Notes under the pieces: generated by a model | Databases searched by the model: none | The model's input: only the letters and a program-made list of their open reading frames with translations | Told to the model about the DNA's origin: nothing | Part shown: piece after piece, positions 1 through 8,099 of the stretch | How positions within the stretch are numbered: the stretch's first letter is position 1 | Layout of the letters: every line of letters starts with the position of its first letter | Assembly: GCA_030734395.1 (NCBI GenBank) | Contig: JAUZTG010000048.1 | Location: forward strand, 1,178,001 to 1,242,000 | Source of the DNA: Sarocladium kiliense | Taxonomy: Eukaryota > Ascomycota > Sordariomycetes > Hypocreales > Sarocladiaceae | DNA: 64,000 nt | Direction: 5' to 3' | Program-made: the position numbers and the translations under genes

Positions 1-414
1 GTCGGCGTGGAGCGCGTCTTGAGAATGGGCCACGCTTATGGCGAAGTCAAGATCGAGTCAACAACAGGCGACGATGCTACCGAAGCGAAAAAGGAGACGC
101 TCATCATTCCTTTCAAGAATGAAAACATCTACGCCAAAAGGGTAAATGCAGACGGCACCGAAGAGATCGTAGCCATGGTGCCGGATCTGATCACTGTGCT
201 TGATGCGCAGAACGGCGAGGCTTTGGGAACGCAGGACTACCGCTATGGCCTTCCTGTGGTAGTAATTGGCATCACTGCGTCAGAGAAGTGGACGTCGACG
301 CAGCGAGGCTTGGAAATTGGTGGACCAAAGGGCTTCGGCTTCAATGATCTGGTGTACAAGCCTTTGGGCAACTTCAGCAAGCCACGGAGTGTTATAGAGG
401 AGTACGATCAATAG
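1..414 (+). CDS. Hydantoinase/oxoprolinase-DUF917 type protein, C-terminal end (5' truncated by window)
   Basis: The frame is open from base 1 and ends at a TAG at 412-414, giving 137 residues of a C-terminus. The end resembles the DUF917 (S-Me-THD-like) C-terminal domain: a stretch reading DLITVLDAQNGEALGT, then the YRYGLPVVVIGI segment and a conserved TSTQRGLEIGGP motif. In fungi this domain is usually the tail of a roughly 1000-residue protein whose front half is a hydantoinase/oxoprolinase (ATP-dependent ring-opening of hydantoins or 5-oxoproline; cytosolic). The catalytic half lies outside the window, so the assignment rests on the tail only. A start inside the window is not expected; the GTG at 7 is simply an internal codon. 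Family assignment is fairly secure, substrate unknown. Confidence 0.7.
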   Translation, partial: VGVERVLRMGHAYGEVKIESTTGDDATEAKKETLIIPFKNENIYAKRVNADGTEEIVAMVPDLITVLDAQNGEALGTQDYRYGLPVVVIGITASEKWTSTQRGLEIGGPKGFGFNDLVYKPLGNFSKPRSVIEEYDQ

Positions 415-713
415 AGATAGACGAGAAGAATAAAAGAAGATCAATGTAACTTTGACTTTATGCCAAGTCGGAATGAGGATGCTCACAAACGGTACACAGA
501 ATATTTAACACGGGTCGCACTCTTATGTCAAGGGCCAAAGGTATATGCAAGGCAAAAGATTCAGTATTCTCAAATTTATGAGGCACCTTGAGCAAGGCGC
601 CGCATTACTAGTTATCAATTCACCACCCAGTCAATCTGCATGCACTCAAGCAGTGCACTCGCAATAAAGGTAGAACTTGGTTGTCATGCCTGGGATGTCA
701 GTCGGCTCCAATC
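415..713. other. Intergenic, tail-to-tail 3' regions
   Basis: About 300 bases between the end of the DUF917-type gene (+) and the end of the small minus-strand gene. AT-richer than the flanks, consistent with two 3' UTRs; no reading frame or repeat of note. Confidence 0.5.
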
Positions 714-1066
714 TTACTCGACCTTTACGGGAACGATCAGGGTACTGATTTCATCACCGTTCAGGTTAAAGCGGAAAGTAATGTTCCAGGTGAAGCCACC
801 GGCCCATTCCTCGAAAATTAGATTGGGAAAGACGTAGATGCCCCAGCCAGTGCGACTGGTCGGGCCATCCACCGGAACCTCGATGTCGGCACCATCCTCG
901 TCCTCGGTGAACTTGTCGCGGTACACGCCGAGTTCGTCTGACTCCTTTGTGGGCTTGAAGCTGGAGCCGAGGATGATCTTGACATGCTCGACCCTGCCTT
1001 TACAATCTGGGGAGAGGTACTGACAAGGTAGAGAAGGGACTTGCCCTCAGCTGAGTTGGAAGACAT
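714..1066 (-). CDS. Small protein of unknown function (about 104 aa; tentative two-exon model)
   Basis: The minus strand from about 1006 down to the TAA at 714-716 is clearly coding: third positions are GC-rich and the protein is orderly, with SRTGWGIYVFPNLIFEEW and FTWNITFRFNLNGDEI near the end, suggestive of a beta-rich fold. I do not recognise the family. This frame has no ATG and runs into a stop at about 1047. A start at 1066 (MSSNSAEG) is in another frame. The two join in phase only with a 38-nt intron at 1044-1007 that has a GC donor (AGG|GCAAGT) and a CTCTCCCCAG acceptor. That intron would be unusually short, so a one-base frameshift (mutation or assembly error) is the alternative. 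No signal peptide is visible. Confidence 0.45.
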
Positions 1067-1727
1067 TCTGACAAGATGGGGTGAACTTCTATTTGAGAAG
1101 TACCCAGGGCAATGTAGGCCTTGAAAGTAGCGTGATGTCAAGGGTCCGAGAACTGATCGCTTTCTGTGGGTGATGATTAGAAACATTGAGAGAGATGCTA
1201 TGCCATCGTGTGGTCGCTATTTAACTCCATCTGATCGGGCTGGAAACACGGTGACAAAGCTCGCGATTGATGATATGTTCATTGTTGGGAAGCTCCGTGC
1301 CAGAATGTGTGGTATTCATTGTTAGCATGGTCAGAGCCTCTCGTTTCACCCCCCATGCATTCGTGCTTGTTCTTTGTGTGGTTGGGGGAACGCTCGACTT
1401 ACTTGATCGTTCAAAGGCAGTTCCCTTCGCTAGTGTTCATAGATCATTTCCCCGGAGGCTCACAAGGAATGCCTGAAGCCTACTCAGCCCAGCCAAAATT
1501 AATGCACGCATGATGTAATGGACGCAGCTTGTGAGATGTTTCTGCTTTTCGTATCAGGCTTTCCATATTTGGACCGGATCGGGCAGCGATGCACGTAAGA
1601 CTTCAATGCATAAAGTTCCAAGGTTAGACAACTGACAAGTTTTCCTTTGTGCGCAGAAAAGTCTCTCTTCTTGCGGCCAATCACAGGGAAGCTGTGCATA
1701 TAACAGTGTACTCATTCGATATCGTGT

Positions 1728-1838
1728 TACTGTACTGTAAGGCGTCCATAAAGCATCCTTGTACTGTAAAGACGACACTGTGCCATTCATCCTTCGCGGC
1801 AACATTGAGTTATACCAACTACAGTACCTTCTACAGTA
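1728..1838. promoter_or_regulatory. Cluster of five TACTGTA/TACAGTA heptamers
   Basis: TACTGTA occurs at 1728-1734, 1733-1739 (overlapping) and 1762-1768, and its reverse complement TACAGTA at 1820-1826 and 1832-1838. Five copies in 111 bp is far above chance for a 7-mer counted on both strands. No binding protein can be named from the sequence; a regulatory array or a decayed local repeat are both possible. Confidence 0.35.
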
Positions 1839-1906
1839 GCATAAGTACTCTAACTCAGGGGCCAGAGTGAACCTCTCAAAGAACAGTAGACAGACTCTGG
1901 GAACCA

Positions 1907-1956
1907 CCAATCAGCTCGACTGCAAGCCAAGAGGTCAGGCTGTCGGAACTGATTGG
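1907..1956. promoter_or_regulatory. Inverted CCAAT-box pair
   Basis: CCAATCAG at 1907-1914 is matched by its exact reverse complement CTGATTGG at 1949-1956. CCAAT boxes are bound by the fungal HAP/CBC complex, and the pair lies about 240-290 bp upstream of the ATG at 2198, a usual distance for a promoter element. Function is inferred from position and consensus only. Confidence 0.4.
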
Positions 1957-2061
1957 CTGGGTCCAATTGCTGCGGCCGCTCTGCAAGCCAACACAAAGCC
2001 GATTCTACCGTTCGCAGGCATCTGTCGATTAGTCAGAGGCCCGCATGACCTTTTCTGTGAT

Positions 2062-2080
2062 ACGCGTTGCCCCGACGCGT
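2062..2080. promoter_or_regulatory. Two MluI-type ACGCGT boxes
   Basis: ACGCGT at 2062-2067 and 2075-2080, the second within the 10-bp palindrome CGACGCGTCG (2073-2082). ACGCGT is the core of the MCB element bound by MBF (Mbp1-type) factors in G1/S control. Two copies 13 bp apart about 120 bp before a start codon is suggestive, not proof. Confidence 0.35.
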
Positions 2081-2086
2081 CGTGTC

Positions 2087-2118
2087 CTTCTCTCTCTCTC
2101 TCTCTCTTTCTCTCTCTC
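2087..2118 (+). repeat. CT-rich pyrimidine tract
   Basis: A nearly uninterrupted (CT)n run of about 32 bases, 80 bp upstream of the ATG at 2198. Pyrimidine tracts just upstream of transcription starts are common in filamentous-fungal promoters, so this probably marks the leader of the downstream gene. Confidence 0.7.
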
Positions 2119-2197
2119 ATAACTTCTTGCACACCGCACAGCACCGTCCTCGGATTCATTTCGTGTCTCTTTACTCAGAACCTGCGATCGGAGGAAC

Positions 2198-2665
2198 ATG
2201 ATGACAGGCAATTACTTGTATCGTGTGGAGGATGAATGTTCTCAGGCTCGAACCATGGCTAATGGAGATATATTTGCAGCAGATCGGCGATCCTGGGTGG
2301 ATTTCGGTGCGAGATGCGGCCGCGCTGGAGCACGACTGGAAAGATATCTTCGCAACCACCTTCGTTGGTCGAACACGACGAAGACACCTTTCATTTCAAC
2401 TTACGCTGACAAAGGCACCGCATTCAGGGAGGCATTGCGAAGAGTGAGAGAGGGCATGGAGAACGTTACCATCAGTATCATCGATCCTCGCAGAGCAAGG
2501 CCTAGAGTAGAGTTTCGCAACGTTCGCGGGCTCGCGGAGAATCTCAGGTACGAGATTCCCGATAAAGCCTGGCATAATTCCAAATTCGAGTATATTTTCC
2601 TGCATCGCATCCCCGCCTGTGCAATTGTCGAAGTTATCGACGTTAGGGAGTTGGCAAGCCCTTAA
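2198..2665 (+). CDS. DUF7587-like fungal protein (155 aa)
   Basis: A single uninterrupted frame of 155 residues. The start context LYRVEDECSQAR, the central TPFISTYADKGTAFREA segment and the C-terminal pattern IIDPRRARPRVEFRNVR, then WHNSKFEYIFLHRIP and AIVEVIDV, match a widespread lineage-expanded fungal family (DUF7587 type) as I recall it. The family has no established biochemical role; the fold is reminiscent of small proteins in which a substrate or NAD-like ligand is bound, but I cannot support that here. No signal peptide, no membrane segment. The promoter ahead carries CCAAT, ACGCGT and CT-tract elements. The start at 2198 (MM) is the only reasonable ATG before the conserved LYRVEDE motif. 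Confidence 0.7.
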   Translation: MMTGNYLYRVEDECSQARTMANGDIFAADRRSWVDFGARCGRAGARLERYLRNHLRWSNTTKTPFISTYADKGTAFREALRRVREGMENVTISIIDPRRARPRVEFRNVRGLAENLRYEIPDKAWHNSKFEYIFLHRIPACAIVEVIDVRELASP

Positions 2666-2925
2666 GGCAGGTCTGGCTAGATAGCTCCGAGAGGGAGAAG
2701 AAGTGTCGAGCTATCAGGGAATAAACGGGGGAGGGAGAACATGGAGCGTTGTCGGTCAGCAATGGCGATCAAGCACCTTGGTTTGTATCGCTCAGAGTAA
2801 TGAGAGGCTTAGACAGAAGGTCTCTAGTATGCCTGGAGTTGGGCGTTGGGTTCGGAGACTGTGATGGGGAGGATGTTTTGGCTCTCTGTGTGTTGGATCA
2901 GTGTACGAGCCTCTCTACCAGCTCC

Positions 2926-2963
2926 CGGCACCGGTTTTTTCCCACTGGGTTTTCCCGGTGCCG
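2926..2963. repeat. Hairpin with 9-bp perfect GC-rich stem
   Basis: CGGCACCGG (2926-2934) is exactly complementary to CCGGTGCCG (2955-2963) across a 20-nt T-rich loop, which itself contains CCCACTGGG (2941-2949), able to form a small inner stem. It lies about 260 bp after the DUF7587-like stop, so a 3'-end or RNA structure is possible, but so is a protein-binding palindrome. Confidence 0.6.
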
Positions 2964-3412
2964 TCACGCACATGCGGGGGGCTTTTTATTTAGTGTATAG
3001 ATAACATTTCATCTGGTTTGTGAATATTTCGGCTATGGGTCATGAATGTCGCCGTCGTGACAATGGCTGTGATTAGGGCGGCAAATAGACGACGGCTCTG
3101 ACATACGCTATAGCTAAACGGCTTTTGACTTTTGTCGGATGATCTCGCTCTACCCCACACAATGCATCACTGGTGTGAAAATTGTAAACCACCGGCATTA
3201 GTGGACTTCCTGATCTGGTGTTTCCCCGGAAGCGCATCCATATGACTTCGCGGGGGCGGTATCGTGATTGGCGCGCAAAGCCTCAGTGGGACGATCGTCT
3301 CCAAGTGGCACGGCAATGATGAGAAGGCCTATGGGACATTATTCCGGTAGAAGAGGCAATGGAGACATTGTTGCGAAGTCGGTCTTAGTGGTCCGCATGG
3401 GTAATCCTTTGT

Positions 3413-3420
3413 GTATATAA
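3413..3420 (+). promoter_or_regulatory. TATA box of the GH43 gene
   Basis: GTATATAA lies 103 bp upstream of the ATG at 3523, a normal distance for a fungal TATA-driven, inducible gene. Confidence 0.55.
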
Positions 3421-3522
3421 GTGCCAGTCGCTCCTAAGGCATAGAGCTATTGGTCTGCTCTTTCGCTGGCACACTCTCGTCACTAGATTTCTCTACGATC
3501 AAGACCCCAACCTCTGGCACCA

Positions 3523-5166
3523 ATGCGGTTCTATTCTTCCTTTTTTGTGGCGGCTGGTCTGATGTCCGGCCATGGGGTTGCGACGCCGGCCAAGATGCCA
3601 TTGACAACCAGGCAGGACGCCACATACGACAACCCAGTTCTGTTCCAGGATCTTCCTGACATTGATGTCTTCCGCGTAGGCTCTGTGTACTACTACTCGA
3701 CGTCGACTTTCGCCTTCTCCCCCGGTGCTCCCGTCCTCAAGTCCTACGACTTGGTCAATTGGACACCGATTACGCACAGCGTCCCCGACGTTGCAGACTT
3801 TGGAAACGAATACAACCTCAATGGCGACAATGACCGCGCCTACGTCAAGGGTATTTGGGCAAGTTCAATGCGGTACCGCGAGTCCAACGACAAGTTCTAC
3901 TGGATGGGCTGCATTCAGTCTACCGGCAAGACCTTCCTCTATACGTCCCCTGGCAATGGTGCCGCTGACAACGATGGGGAGAATGACGACTGGGAATGGA
4001 CTCTTGAGGGAACCATCGACGCGTGCTACTACGACAATGGCATCTTCTTCGACGATGATGATACCATGTACGTGACCTGGGGTGCTCGGCAGATCCACGT
4101 CACACAGCTGTCCGACGACGGCTTGAGTGTCGTGCGTGACGAGCTGGTCTATGACAGTGGCAGCGATCTCTACCTTGAAGGCGCGCACTTCTACAAGACG
4201 CACGGTTACTACTGGGTGTGTCCGACAAAGGTTGCCAGTGGCCAGTACATCCTTCGCGCGTCTGACCCCTTCGGCCCATACGAAGTTCGCGAGTTCTGGG
4301 ATAACCTCTCTGGACCACTGCCCAATGCTGGCTATGCACACCAAGGAGGCATGGTGGACACTCCTGACGGTGATTGGCATTACCTTGCGTTCTTGGATGC
4401 GTATCCAGCCGGTCGCATTCCTGTCCTCGCTCCTATCACATGGTCTGACGATGACTGGCCGTCAATTGTCCTCGATGACAACGGCGGCTGGGGGGTCACC
4501 TACCCAGTACCTGTCAATACCGACAAGACCGTCCCCGGCGTGGAGCGTGTTGATGACTTTTCCGCCTCAACTCTACACCCGGAATGGGAGTGGAACCATA
4601 GTCCCGACCCAGAGTACTTCGAACTCACATCAGAGGGGCTGGTTCTGAAGACAGCGTCCGTCGTTGAGGATCTGTTTAATGCGCGGAACACCCTTACTCA
4701 TCGCATCACCGGTCCACGTTCCGTCGCCACCTGGCATCTCGACATCAGCGGTCTGACCGAAGGTGACCGTGCCGGTGCGGCCATCTTCCGCGACGAGTCC
4801 GCCTATATCGGCGTTCACAAGGAGTCCAGCGGCACCCAGCTTGTTTTCGTTGACGACATAAACATGGACGTGGACTGGAAGACAGTGAGCAGAGGCACGG
4901 TAGCAGAGACTGGACCTTCCGTGGACGGCAACGAGATCTGGCTCCGTGTTGATGCCGACGTTACCCCTGCGTTTGGCCTGTCCCCTGTCAGGGAAGCACA
5001 CTTCCACTACAGTCTTGATGGAGAGAACTGGGAGCAGCTTGGGACATTTGTGCTTCACAACAGATGGCAGTGGTTCACTGGCTTCCGCTTCGCCGTGTTC
5101 AACTTTGCGACTGCTGAGCTAGGGGGCCAGGTCGTCGTTAAGAGTTTCGAGAACGCACTGGCATAG
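3523..5166 (+). CDS. Secreted glycoside hydrolase family 43 (beta-xylosidase / alpha-L-arabinofuranosidase)
   Basis: 547 residues, one exon. Residues 1-20 form a signal peptide (hydrophobic FFVAAGLMSG core, cut near GVA), so the enzyme is secreted and acts on plant-wall xylan or arabinan side chains. The five-bladed propeller spans about 35-320. The GH43 catalytic triad can be placed: base Asp46 in LPDIDVFRVG, pKa-modulating Asp171 in CYYDNGIFFDDDD, and general acid Glu219 in SDLYLEGAHFYK. Residues about 345-547 form a beta-sandwich typical of the C-terminal GH43 domain (DFSAS start, VDDIN and HYSLDGENW motifs). Length and architecture fit two-domain fungal GH43 enzymes. Family is secure; xylosidase versus arabinofuranosidase is not decidable here. 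Confidence 0.9.
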   Translation: MRFYSSFFVAAGLMSGHGVATPAKMPLTTRQDATYDNPVLFQDLPDIDVFRVGSVYYYSTSTFAFSPGAPVLKSYDLVNWTPITHSVPDVADFGNEYNLNGDNDRAYVKGIWASSMRYRESNDKFYWMGCIQSTGKTFLYTSPGNGAADNDGENDDWEWTLEGTIDACYYDNGIFFDDDDTMYVTWGARQIHVTQLSDDGLSVVRDELVYDSGSDLYLEGAHFYKTHGYYWVCPTKVASGQYILRASDPFGPYEVREFWDNLSGPLPNAGYAHQGGMVDTPDGDWHYLAFLDAYPAGRIPVLAPITWSDDDWPSIVLDDNGGWGVTYPVPVNTDKTVPGVERVDDFSASTLHPEWEWNHSPDPEYFELTSEGLVLKTASVVEDLFNARNTLTHRITGPRSVATWHLDISGLTEGDRAGAAIFRDESAYIGVHKESSGTQLVFVDDINMDVDWKTVSRGTVAETGPSVDGNEIWLRVDADVTPAFGLSPVREAHFHYSLDGENWEQLGTFVLHNRWQWFTGFRFAVFNFATAELGGQVVVKSFENALA

Positions 5167-5761
5167 ATATTCTTGAATGAATAATCTCTCTCTCATATGT
5201 GGTCGCTTCTAGTGCTTGTCAAGACTGCGGAGTTGTCATAGTCGTTGACCCCAACACCCTGTCAACTAGGATATTGGGATGCGGGTTCGCATCCATTGCT
5301 GTATAAGCATACAGAGTCACAAAGAAAAGAACACTTTGGTGTACCTTAGCTGTCAGCTTCGAGGTTCACCATGACAAGCCCCGTAAGAGCGCTGCTACCC
5401 GATCCGGGCTTTCCGATCCAAGCTTCCCGCTAACAAGGGAATCGCGAACATCTAATACATTTCACACCCCACTGTGAAGCAAGTCCGGTAAACTACGGAC
5501 AAAGTGTGCTTACTGAGTCATGACTGACAATTAAATTACGCAAAAATGCCTGTTTGATTTATACTTTGGCCGTGAAAAGGGCCGGCCGGGGCCATCAGGG
5601 GTGGTACAATCCGTAACCCCGGACATCTCCCCGAATATGTTGTACAACATCCCCGAATATAGTCTCTAACATCCTTCCTTCAAGCCTGTTGCTCCATCTA
5701 CGTCAATCTCGGAAGTGTCAATTACCACATTCAATCCTCTTTCGCTCCTGCCTCTTCCACC
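5167..5761. other. Intergenic between GH43 and the SnoaL-like gene
   Basis: No gene seen. Holds the direct-repeat/palindrome element at 5629-5660 and a CT-rich leader at about 5690-5760. Confidence 0.5.
5629..5660. promoter_or_regulatory. Palindrome flanked by direct repeats, upstream of the SnoaL-like gene
   Basis: CCCCGAATAT occurs at 5629-5638 and again at 5651-5660, 22 bp apart (two helical turns). Between and overlapping them is a 14-bp perfect palindrome ATGTTGTACAACAT (5637-5650). The block sits about 100-130 bp before the ATG at 5762. The arrangement looks like a binding site for a dimeric or tandem regulator; the factor is unknown. Confidence 0.4.
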
Positions 5762-6340
5762 GTGAAAATGGACAGGTTCGCCTCTCTCGACCTCCCAAGG
5801 TGCCACCCCTATAATCCGCACATAGCTAACCCTGCGCCAGCTCTAATGAACCTCCTAGCAATCCAAAGGTTCGCTCCCCCTAGACATCAAGGCCGGCTTG
5901 GTTGGGCAATACTAACAGTGGCGAAGCTTCTGCGCGACAGAATGGCCCGATTCGTTGATTTCATCAATTCGGGCGACGAGCCCATAGGCCAAGAAATCGT
6001 TTCCGAATCGGCCGTGTTCCATATTCCTTTTGGTAGCGAACCTCTCAAAGGCCTTGGTGGCTATATGCAAATCCTCGGCCTGATGCGAAGCGCCTATCCT
6101 GATATCCAGTGGTCACTTGAGGAGACCGTTGTGGAGAAAGACACCGTTGTTGCACGATTCAATATTTCCGGCACACATCAGGGGGGATTCTTTGGTTTCC
6201 CGGCGTCCGGCAGGCAAGTTCGGTCACAAGCTATGAATATCTACAGATTTGCCGACGGGAAGATCGTGGAGGAACGTGGGCTTCCGGATATATTCGGGAT
6301 GCTAGTCCAGATCGGAGCTATTGCTGTTCCCGGTCCCTAA
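5762..6340 (+). CDS. SnoaL-like (NTF2-fold) protein
   Basis: The frame encodes 192 residues, but the recognisable domain starts at about residue 55 (MARFVDFINSGDE) and runs to the end. It has the NTF2-like pattern of SnoaL-type polyketide cyclases and ester-cyclase-like proteins: an opening helix, SAVFHIPF, a central helix around MRSAYPDIQWSLEE, then strands VVARFNISGTHQG, the FGFPASGRQV loop and FADGKIVEERGLPD. Such proteins are 130-150 residues, so the natural start may be Met61 (5942), or an upstream exon may be missed: a perfect TACTAAC sits at 5910-5916, but no donor/acceptor pair I tried keeps the phase. It may act as a small cyclase or isomerase in secondary metabolism, or as a general unknown. 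It converges with the MDR reductase. Confidence 0.7.
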   Translation: MKMDRFASLDLPRCHPYNPHIANPAPALMNLLAIQRFAPPRHQGRLGWAILTVAKLLRDRMARFVDFINSGDEPIGQEIVSESAVFHIPFGSEPLKGLGGYMQILGLMRSAYPDIQWSLEETVVEKDTVVARFNISGTHQGGFFGFPASGRQVRSQAMNIYRFADGKIVEERGLPDIFGMLVQIGAIAVPGP

Positions 6341-6582
6341 TAGGTGTGGCGACGCAGGCGTGCTTGGCACAGAGCCTGATCTCATGGTCAAAGTTCTATA
6401 TATATAATACTGTCGGTTGGCCGGTCCACTACCATCACGATGCAGGGGGAGAGTGCACCCTAGGCAAACACTTGGATAGGGATCCCGCAAGAGTCGTGGT
6501 TCTCTTATTTCTTTGTATTCTTATCTGAGGGAGTGTTATCGGGTCTGGACAGGGTATAACACAATTTAGGGATCTCGCTATC

Positions 6583-7578
6583 TTATACAAGTACAACAAT
6601 CTTTCCCACGGCTTTGTTCTCCTCCATGAACCTGTGCGCCTCCACTATTTCGTCCAACCTGAATGTCTTCCCAACTGGCAGCTTCAGCTTTCCCTCCTTG
6701 ATCTTGCGCACCAGATCGCTCAATGGCGTCTCCATGAACTCCTCCCGCCCACCGGTGTAGGCCGTCAGATAGACCCCCAATGGGATAGATTCCATCGGGT
6801 TCCAATTATCCAAGGTCCAGCTATTCCCTACTATGCCAGTCATACAGGCTATCCCACCTCGCTTGGCACATCGCATTGAATCCTCCAACGTCATCGTTCC
6901 AACAAGTTCTAAGACCTTGTCACTGCCTCCTGGCCAGATACGAAGAACCTCCTCTGCAATCCTCCCGGTATCAACGACTACCTCGCTAACCCCAGACTGT
7001 TTCATGAGATCAGCAACATGGGTGCTTTTCCGTCGTGTTGTAGCCATAACCACTGCCCCATGATCGGAGGCGAGAGAAGCAGCAGCAAGACCTACACTAG
7101 TCGTACCACCTCGGATTAAGAGCCTGTCGCCTTCTCTCAGCTTGAGTGATTTGAACAATGATCCCCACGCAGTTTGTAACATCTCCGGCATTGCGCCAAG
7201 GGCGTCCCAGCCGAGCCCGTCAGCAGCGTCTGGCTCAATAGCCTGAACATTGCCCGCCGGCACACAGGTGTACTCCGCATATGCACCATCAAATGCCCTG
7301 CCAAGACCCCCCATGGCGGTTGCAACAATATCTCCCTCCTGGAACTCTCCACCAGGCGCGGCGGCAACGGTTCCAACGGCCTCGATACCCAAGACACGTG
7401 GGAACTGAACACTGGGAGAGTGCCCCTGGCGGGTGAAGAGCTCGGAACGGTTGCGCCCAAAGGCCCGGATGCGGATGAGAACGTGGCCGTTGGGTACTCT
7501 CGGCATTGGGATTGTCTCCAGCCGGAGGGCTTCTGGACCACCAGGGGTGCGAATGACGGCTGCTCTCATGGTGGACAT
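6583..7578 (-). CDS. Zinc-free MDR quinone oxidoreductase / alcohol-dehydrogenase-like protein
   Basis: From [10 protein letters not shown] (7578) the protein has 331 residues; the frame is open to an ATG at 7632, but the MDR family normally begins at MRAAV, so 7578 or 7569 is preferred. Order: GroES-like domain (about 1-125) with [20 protein letters not shown] and GIEAVGTV; Rossmann domain (about 140-270) with the NADPH-binding [19 protein letters not shown]-terminal segment ending in [16 protein letters not shown], a classical MDR tail. Zinc-ligand cysteines of true alcohol dehydrogenases are absent, so an NAD(P)H-dependent quinone or enone reductase is most likely. It runs in the same direction as the P450 upstream of it and converges on the SnoaL-like gene. 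Confidence 0.85.
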   Translation of the reverse strand: MSTMRAAVIRTPGGPEALRLETIPMPRVPNGHVLIRIRAFGRNRSELFTRQGHSPSVQFPRVLGIEAVGTVAAAPGGEFQEGDIVATAMGGLGRAFDGAYAEYTCVPAGNVQAIEPDAADGLGWDALGAMPEMLQTAWGSLFKSLKLREGDRLLIRGGTTSVGLAAASLASDHGAVVMATTRRKSTHVADLMKQSGVSEVVVDTGRIAEEVLRIWPGGSDKVLELVGTMTLEDSMRCAKRGGIACMTGIVGNSWTLDNWNPMESIPLGVYLTAYTGGREEFMETPLSDLVRKIKEGKLKLPVGKTFRLDEIVEAHRFMEENKAVGKIVVLV

Positions 7579-8099
7579 TTTGGGACGAGCGATGACTGGT
7601 ATATATGGGTAAACAACACAGGTAAATTGCACCTTCTAAGACGAGGTTGCCTGGCTGATTATGTACGCAGGGCGCATGCAGGTATTATGGTTCACGGGAC
7701 GAGCTTGTCTCTGCCTGGTTGGGTCAGGGCCTGCTCAGCATTACCTTACGTCAGATGAGGGGGAAGCTCATACAGGCTTTGGCGGGTTGTAGCTCTCTCC
7801 AGGAATGGTTTGATCTGTCGATTCAAATGTACTGATCAGCATTGAGACATAGCTTAAACCGCCCCTCTACAGCAACCACAAGGATGGTAATGACTTTCTA
7901 ATGTCAAATTGGAGGCAAAGCTTTGGGCGCTGCGATTTCATCAACAATTAGATGGTCAAGAGCTCAAGGCAGTGGTGGGCTTCTAGGGCACTGCGCTGGA
8001 ATGCCTCTCGGATACAATTTTACCCTAAGGTACGCCCTACCCCATTTGCAATCTCGTCATGCTGCTCCAAGACGGTGAGAATTGGTAGATCATCCTCTT
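7579..8099. other. Intergenic between P450 3' end and MDR start
   Basis: About 520 bases without a supported frame; serves as promoter of the MDR gene and 3' region of the P450. Confidence 0.5.

Larger units (their letters stand above)
1067..2197. other. Intergenic / promoter region upstream of the DUF7587-like gene
   Basis: No credible gene on either strand. It holds a cluster of TACTGTA/TACAGTA heptamers (1728-1838), an inverted CCAAT pair (1907-1956), two ACGCGT boxes (2062-2080) and a CT tract (2087-2118), all listed separately. Confidence 0.5.
2666..3522. other. Intergenic, 3' region of the DUF7587-like gene and promoter of the GH43 gene
   Basis: No supported gene. Contains a strong hairpin (2926-2963) and a TATA box (3413-3420). 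Confidence 0.5.

Noticed and set aside
5277..5294. GGATG/CATCC mini-stem with a GGGTTCG loop, resembling a tRNA T-arm
   Set aside because: The loop is eight bases, and no A box, acceptor stem or anticodon arm fits upstream.
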